Assembly: GCA_021778315.1 (NCBI GenBank)
Contig: JAJYCQ010000002.1
Coordinates: 34,294-98,293, forward strand
From: Acidobacteriota bacterium
GTDB lineage: Bacteria > Acidobacteriota > Terriglobia > Terriglobales > Acidobacteriaceae
Direction of reading: 5' to 3'
DNA length: 64,000 bases
In this document: positions 59,669 through 64,000 of the stretch, in pieces
Layout of the letters: every line of letters starts with the position of its first letter
Position numbering within the stretch: the stretch's first letter is position 1
The notes under the pieces: generated by a model
Databases searched by the model: none
Seen by the model: the letters and a program-made list of their open reading frames with translations, nothing else
What the model was told of the DNA's origin: nothing
Program-made: the position numbers and the translations under genes

Positions 59669-59919
59669 GCTGCGTTGCGAGTGTCTTCTTTCCGCACCGT
59701 TACCGGCGTAGCGACGTTAGCCTGAGGCTTGCTTCGTGTGAACAACCCCATAATACGCCGCCGCAGGCAAAACACCGCCGCCGCCATCACCGACGCAAAC
59801 GACTGCAGCGCCAGCAGGCCCGATCCCGGATCCACATACGCCATCGCCCGCCGCTCCACCGCAAACAGCAGGCAAACACCGATCACCAACGCACTACCCA
59901 ACGACATCACACGCTTCAT
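59665..59919 (-). CDS. Small membrane protein with YVDPGSG motif
   Basis: 84 residues: a signal/anchor (residues 5-27) followed directly by AYVDPGSGLLALQ, a second hydrophobic segment, and a basic tail. Short AYVDPGTGS-type proteins are common next to envelope glycan genes but have no assigned function. It overlaps the methyltransferase gene by four bases (ATGA), so the two are translationally coupled. ATG 59919 follows GGAAAG. Confidence 0.75.
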   Translation of the reverse strand: MKRVMSLGSALVIGVCLLFAVERRAMAYVDPGSGLLALQSFASVMAAAVFCLRRRIMGLFTRSKPQANVATPVTVRKEDTRNAA

Positions 59920-60181
59920 CTAAAATTTCTTTCCGCCCTCCGGCATCCGTCCCGGACAGCCTCACACGAATCTTCCTCGATCGCAGCACCTTCGCGGCAG
60001 CCGCCTCCCTACAAAAACATTCCCCCATATCGAATACACATCGACACGCAATCGCAGAGGATGTTGCGCCGCCTTCAACATGACAGACCGGTAATCCTGT
60101 GGGTGTGACGCTTCGTCTTGCTCGCAAGACGCACCCTGGCTCGCTTTTCTGCGCCTACGCCTTCTCGTCCAGCCTCACCCT
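59920..60181. other. Intergenic region upstream of the envelope unit
   Basis: 262 bases with no supported gene. It should hold the leftward promoter of the YVDPGSG unit (near 59920-60060, relatively AT-rich) and the 3' end of the VWFA gene. The only structure I see is the palindrome at 60114. Confidence 0.5.
60114..60131. promoter_or_regulatory. Perfect 18-base palindrome
   Basis: CGTCTTGC TC GCAAGACG, an 8-bp inverted repeat with a two-base centre, about 50 bases beyond the VWFA stop. There is no U-tract on either strand. It is more like an operator than a terminator, though a 3'-end stem is possible. Confidence 0.4.
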
Positions 60182-61237
60182 TCACGGCTCCGCATAGTAC
60201 CCCGAGTTGGTATGCGCCGTCAGTCCTGGCCGCGCCACCTTCACCTCCAGCCGGTGATACACATCCCGGTGCTCCACCGGAGGAGGCTCAAACGTTATCT
60301 CGTAGTACGCCCCCGTATCCGCCGCACACTGCGTCAGCGACGCCGCGATATCGCTGCTGCTCAGCACCTGTCCCCCCGTCTGCGTCGCCAGCACCTGCAG
60401 CGCCAGGTTTCCCATCGCGTCCTCCCCGGGCTTCGTTATGCCTTTCAAATACTCCATGTACATAAACGTTCTCCCCGGTCCTTCATCTACCCCCAGGGGA
60501 TTCACGTTGTCGATCGTCATCTGCGCCTCGCGCAGCTCCGTCGAGAACCACGTAATATCGCTGAACACTCCCTCCTGCTGCATGTAGCTCAGGTTGATGT
60601 TTGGCCCTGACAGCAGCGGCCATCCCGGCGACACCCACAGAATCAGCTTCCGCCGAGGTCTCCCAGCCTCATACGTCACCAGCGTCCTCAGCGCCTTCAG
60701 CGAGTCATCCAGCTCCTCCGCCGCTCCCTCCACTCCCGCCGACCGGTTGACAATCCGCAGGCTCGAGTCATACTTGTCCAACGCATCCGCCAGCGCATTG
60801 CCATCATGGCTATACGCTCCCTGCGTCTCCATCCCTCGATCGGTCAACACCGCCAGTGCCGTCGGGTGTGTCAGCTTGCCTCCGTTGGCCCGCAGAAACT
60901 TCTCAATCCCAATCCGCTCCTGCGCCACCACCTCGAACCCGCTATTCACGTTGTCCATCAGCACGATCATCTCGATCGGCTCCTTCTGCCCGTCATGCTC
61001 CTTGAACGACGTCATCGGCCGCACAGCCTTGTTGTCCAGCAACGTGAAGTCCTTCTCCTCCAGCCCTCCCACCGGAACGCCCGACTTCGAAGTCACCACC
61101 ACATTCAGATGAATCGTTCGAACCGGAGGCCCCTGCCGCGTCCGCAGCTTGGACGCGTCCGAACTCTGTCCCGCAGCTCCCGCCGCCAGCATCCCGCATC
61201 CCAGCAGGGTCATACAAACGTGTGCAGTCAAACGCAT
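60182..61237 (-). CDS. VWFA-related (acidobacterial TIGR03436-type) secreted protein
   Basis: 351 residues: signal peptide (AGAAGQS), then a beta segment TIHLNVVVTSKSGVPV with EEKDFTLLDN, then a von Willebrand A-like domain. The metal site reads D-N-V-N-S instead of DxSxS, a degenerate MIDAS. SPGWPLLSG and VLATQTGG are shared with the neighbour paralog. Function unknown; likely protein binding at the cell surface. GGGGAG lies 5 bases before ATG 61237, and TATAGT (61274-61279, reverse) is a candidate -10. Confidence 0.85.
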   Translation of the reverse strand: MRLTAHVCMTLLGCGMLAAGAAGQSSDASKLRTRQGPPVRTIHLNVVVTSKSGVPVGGLEEKDFTLLDNKAVRPMTSFKEHDGQKEPIEMIVLMDNVNSGFEVVAQERIGIEKFLRANGGKLTHPTALAVLTDRGMETQGAYSHDGNALADALDKYDSSLRIVNRSAGVEGAAEELDDSLKALRTLVTYEAGRPRRKLILWVSPGWPLLSGPNINLSYMQQEGVFSDITWFSTELREAQMTIDNVNPLGVDEGPGRTFMYMEYLKGITKPGEDAMGNLALQVLATQTGGQVLSSSDIAASLTQCAADTGAYYEITFEPPPVEHRDVYHRLEVKVARPGLTAHTNSGYYAEP

Positions 61238-61308
61238 CGTGACTCCCCTATCCCCGCATCAAAACGTACGCCAACTATAGTCGGGTGGTTCCAATCTCGT
61301 CTCCCTCC

Positions 61309-62385
61309 TCACGGAGCCGTGTAGTATCCCATCCGCGTCCTCGCCGTCAGCCCGTGCTCTCCCACCTTCACCTCAATGGAGTGATACTCATTCTTCGCTC
61401 GCGGCGCCGGAGGGTCATACGTCAGCGTGTAATACGTCCCCGCCTCCGTCAGGCACCGCTCCAGCATTCCCGTGATGTCGCTGCTCCCCGTCAATACCAG
61501 CCCGCCACTCTGCGTCGCGATCACCTGCAGCCCCAGGTTCCCTAGGTTGCTGTCAAGCGGCTTCTTCACGCCCTTCATAAAATCCAGATAGTTAAACGTG
61601 TCTTCCACTCCTTCGCCCGGCCCCAACGGATTGATATCGTAGATCGTCGTCTGCGCCTGCCGCAGCAAGCCGGAGATCGAAACAAGCTGGTCAAATATCT
61701 GCCTCTGCTGCGATCCCTGCAGGAATCCCTGCGTCCCCGCAAGCAGCGGCCAGCCCGGAGACACCCACAGAATCGCCTTCCTCCCCGGCCGCGTCGCCTC
61801 ATACGTCAATAACTGCCGCAGCGCGTTTATCGAGATATCCGCTCGCTCCCCCGCACCATAAAAACCCGTCTCCCGAGTAATATCCCGCAGTCCGATCGTC
61901 TCCTTATCCAGCTCCGCTGCAATCGCATTCCCGTCCGTCGTATACCCCGGCTGTTTCTTCACCCCCTTGTCCGTCAGGATCGCCAGCGTCATCGGCTGGC
62001 TCAGCTTCCCTCCATGCGAGCTCAGAAATTTGTCGATCTCCGTTCGCTCATACGCCACATGCCGAAACGACGTATTCACGCTATCCACCAGCAGGATCAC
62101 CTCTACCGGCTCCGGGCTCCCCTCATACCCATGGAACGACGTCAACGGCTGCGCCACCTTGTTATCCAGCACCACAAAATCATGCGCATGCAGTCCCGCA
62201 ACCGGAGCTCCCGACTTCGGCGTCACCACCACATCCAGCTCCATCCCTCCCGCTCCCGCCGGGACTCCCAAAACCGCCGGAGCACCCGCAGTCTGTCCCG
62301 CAGGGCTCGCCTGCTGCCCTCGCGCTGCTCCTCCAAACACCAGCAGCAGTGCCACGCCAACACCCAACCCAGTGCGCATCCTCAT
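61309..62385 (-). CDS. VWFA-related secreted protein, paralog of the next gene
   Basis: 358 residues with signal peptide (AARGQ). Domain order and motifs are the same as in the gene at 60182: LDVVVTPKSGAPV, LHAHDFVVLDN, a D-S-V-N-T metal site, SPGWPLLAG and VIATQSGG. It lies 71 bases upstream of its paralog on the same strand, so this is a tandem duplication. ATG 62385 follows GGAGGATGG; ATG 62379 is an alternative. Confidence 0.85.
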   Translation of the reverse strand: MRMRTGLGVGVALLLVFGGAARGQQASPAGQTAGAPAVLGVPAGAGGMELDVVVTPKSGAPVAGLHAHDFVVLDNKVAQPLTSFHGYEGSPEPVEVILLVDSVNTSFRHVAYERTEIDKFLSSHGGKLSQPMTLAILTDKGVKKQPGYTTDGNAIAAELDKETIGLRDITRETGFYGAGERADISINALRQLLTYEATRPGRKAILWVSPGWPLLAGTQGFLQGSQQRQIFDQLVSISGLLRQAQTTIYDINPLGPGEGVEDTFNYLDFMKGVKKPLDSNLGNLGLQVIATQSGGLVLTGSSDITGMLERCLTEAGTYYTLTYDPPAPRAKNEYHSIEVKVGEHGLTARTRMGYYTAP

Positions 62386-62795
62386 CCATCCTCCGTCGTG
62401 CCATTCCGTCTGAAAATCTGTGCACAAGCCATGGCCTTGGTGAGCCAGCAACTTCGTCTCACCGCAACGTCCGTCTCCCCGGCACCTCGTTAGGCCGTAG
62501 AGAATGCTGACGATCTATGCAGAGTTTCCCTGTCAGCTACAGTACTGCTTTCACGCCCTTTGTTCTACCTCAGTTTCTCGATTCCCTCAGGGACCCTCCG
62601 GTCCAGTCTTCGCCCTGCACGGCAGCGACGTTCGCCCCACCCTCGCTCCCGCCCGCTCCACGCGGCTTTCGCTGCTCACCGCATCCCCGGACCCCGTTCA
62701 GAGCGCCGCCGCCTCTCTTCGCGTCCCACGCAAAGATACGCCCGAATTTGTTGATCGATTGCTTCAAACCCAGCTTCGCCTTATCCTCGCCTCAG
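62386..62795. other. Divergent intergenic region before ruvB
   Basis: 410 bases between the VWFA paralog and ruvB. The ruvB frame is open back to ATG 62517, but the upstream part is Pro/Ser/Arg-rich with no family likeness, so I treat it as non-coding. A candidate ruvB promoter is TTGCTT (near 62760) and TTATCC (16 bases later), 9 bases before the ATG. Confidence 0.5.
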
Positions 62796-63884
62796 ATGGA
62801 CTTCGAGCAAAAACGCAAGATCGGCCTCAGCACCGCTGCTCCCCGCAACACCGGTGAGCACGCCACCGAGGCCGAGCGCCTCGTCTCCGCTGGCCGCCTC
62901 GACGACGACGACGCCGTCGAGCTAAAACTCCGCCCCAAGCGCCTCGCCGAGTTCATCGGCCAGACCAAAGCCAAAGAGCAGCTCTCCATCGCCCTCGAAG
63001 CCGCCAAATCCCGTGGCGAAGCCCTCGACCACGTCCTCCTCTTCGGACCTCCCGGCCTCGGCAAAACCACCCTCGCCACCATCATCGCCAACGAGCTCGA
63101 CGTCGCCTTCCAGCAGACCTCCGGCCCCGCCCTCCAGGTCCAGGGAGACATGGCCGCCATCCTCACCAACCTCAAGGCCAAACAAGTCCTCTTCCTCGAC
63201 GAAATCCACCGTCTCCAGCCCGTCATGGAAGAAAAACTGTATACCGCCCTTGAGGACTATCAGCTCGACATCATGATCGGCACCGGTCCCTCGGCCCGCA
63301 CCCATGTCATGCGAATCGACCCCTTCACCTTCGTCGCGGCCACCACCCGCCCCGGCCTGCTCTCGTCCCCCTTACGCTCCCGCTTCGGCATCCTCCTCCG
63401 CCTCGAGTTCTACACCGACGATGAACTCCGCTGGGTCGTCGAACGCTCCGCCGAAGTCCTCGGAGTTCCCATCGACCGCGACGGCGCCGCCGAGATCGCC
63501 ATGCGCTCTCGCGGCACACCCCGCATCGCCAACCGCCTCCTCCGCCGCGTCCGCGACTACGCCGAAGTCCGCGCCCAGGGAAAGATCGACCGTCCCACCG
63601 CCATGGCCGCCCTCGAAATGCTCGAAGTCGACGCCCACGGCTTCGACGAGCTCGACCGCCGCCTCCTCCGCACCATCATCGAAAAATACGACGGAGGCCC
63701 CGTAGGCCTCAACACCCTCGCCGCCGCCCTCGCCGAAGAGCAGGACGCCCTCGAAGAAGTCTACGAACCCTTCCTCATCCAGATCGGCTTCCTCGACCGC
63801 ACCCCCCGAGGCCGCGTAGCCACCCGCCTCGCCTACGAGCACCTCGGCATAGAAATGCCCCGCAAGCCCACCCTCTTCGGCTAG
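62796..63884 (+). CDS. ruvB: Holliday junction branch migration helicase RuvB
   Basis: 362 residues. It has Walker A GPPGLGKT (about residues 83-90), Walker B FLDEIHRL, sensor ATTRPG and arginine finger region RSRFGI, and a winged-helix C-terminal domain ([17 protein letters not shown]). It is the hexameric motor for RuvA in recombination repair. ATG 62796 gives the normal family length. ruvA and ruvC are not adjacent. Confidence 0.96.
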   Translation: MDFEQKRKIGLSTAAPRNTGEHATEAERLVSAGRLDDDDAVELKLRPKRLAEFIGQTKAKEQLSIALEAAKSRGEALDHVLLFGPPGLGKTTLATIIANELDVAFQQTSGPALQVQGDMAAILTNLKAKQVLFLDEIHRLQPVMEEKLYTALEDYQLDIMIGTGPSARTHVMRIDPFTFVAATTRPGLLSSPLRSRFGILLRLEFYTDDELRWVVERSAEVLGVPIDRDGAAEIAMRSRGTPRIANRLLRRVRDYAEVRAQGKIDRPTAMAALEMLEVDAHGFDELDRRLLRTIIEKYDGGPVGLNTLAAALAEEQDALEEVYEPFLIQIGFLDRTPRGRVATRLAYEHLGIEMPRKPTLFG

Positions 63885-63886
63885 CT

Positions 63887-63907
63887 CCCAATCCCCAATC
63901 CCCAATC
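63887..63907 (+). repeat. Three tandem copies of CCCAATC
   Basis: A perfect 7-base tandem repeat, three units, between the ruvB stop and the convergent partial gene. Confidence 0.85.
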
Positions 63908-63931
63908 CCTGCCCTTAACCTATCCCTGCTC

Positions 63932-64000
63932 TCAGCCTTTTCTCCCCGGCCGAGTCTCCGCAATATCCGGCCCCAGCAGCTCCTGCGCGCTCACCTCCGG
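63932..64000 (-). CDS. C-terminal end of a leftward gene (cut by window edge)
   Basis: The reverse strand is open from base 64000 to TGA at 63932. The 22 visible residues include SAQELLGPDIAETRPGRKG, which looks like real coding sequence. It is too short to name. It would converge with ruvB. Confidence 0.4.
   Translation of the reverse strand, partial: PEVSAQELLGPDIAETRPGRKG

Noticed and set aside
59894..60127. 77-codon minus-strand frame in the gap before the YVDPGSG gene
   Set aside because: Overlaps the start of the supported small gene and has no ribosome site or family likeness.
62517..62795. 93-codon N-terminal extension of ruvB
   Set aside because: In frame and open, but Pro/Ser/Arg-rich with no resemblance to RuvB; the family begins at 62796.

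Overview
This is a GC-rich bacterial chromosome segment, most probably from an acidobacterium of the class Terriglobia (Granulicella, Edaphobacter or Terriglobus type). The evidence is an alternative complex III plus caa3 oxidase operon, two tandem VWFA-related proteins of the acidobacterial kind, a DUF5715-like protein, a TonB receptor with an N-terminal regulatory-like domain, and an outer-membrane LPS export gene (lptD). The organism is inferred from gene content only. I see no phage, insertion sequence, CRISPR array, rRNA or tRNA.

Region 1 (1-11.0 kb) is one rightward respiratory operon. It starts inside actB and runs through actC, actD, actE, actF, an unnamed one-helix subunit, a SCO copper chaperone, and cytochrome oxidase subunits II (with fused cytochrome c), I, III and IV. 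It ends at a clear intrinsic terminator (11021-11046). Quinol electrons would pass through ActB/ActC/ActF to the cytochrome ActE and then to the caa3 oxidase.

Region 2 (11-20.4 kb) holds short housekeeping and metabolic units: a LOG-family hydrolase, a TauE/SafE exporter, a SemiSWEET sugar transporter, a DUF971 protein, a lone peptide-type ABC ATPase, a lone molybdopterin oxidoreductase, a PfkB sugar kinase, lipoyl synthase and a GT39 glycosyltransferase.

Region 3 (20.4-28.2 kb) is all leftward: lptD, a DsbA-like thiol protein, serA, a SurA-like peptidyl-prolyl isomerase, a cytochrome c lipoprotein and a membrane protein. LptD lies beside proteins of the two types known to fold it in E. coli, a thiol oxidase and a periplasmic PPIase chaperone.

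Region 4 (28.2-50.5 kb) is mixed: an RDD membrane protein, a PSCyt1-type cytochrome, a DUF5715-like protein, a DUF6496 protein, a large lipoprotein, gatB, a formate/nitrite-type channel, mfd with an unusual insertion, a DUF885 protein, an aldo/keto reductase, galU, fhs, a GAF-GGDEF protein, moaA and an FmdB zinc ribbon protein.

Region 5 (50.7-59.9 kb) concerns carbohydrates and the envelope: GH79-like and GH27 glycosidases, a small secreted Cys/His-rich protein next to a TonB receptor, and a compact leftward three-gene unit (YVDPGSG small protein, kinase-like/methyltransferase fusion, membrane alkaline-phosphatase-superfamily enzyme) that may be an undescribed envelope-modification system.

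Region 6 (60-64 kb) has two VWFA-related paralogs, ruvB, and the 3' end of a leftward gene.

The plus strand is G-rich in the first 20 kb and mostly C-rich after about 34 kb, largely regardless of gene direction. This suggests a replichore switch (terminus side) or an inversion boundary. Several genes lack a Shine-Dalgarno sequence and have a -10-like hexamer only 6-9 bases before the start codon, which suggests leaderless transcripts.
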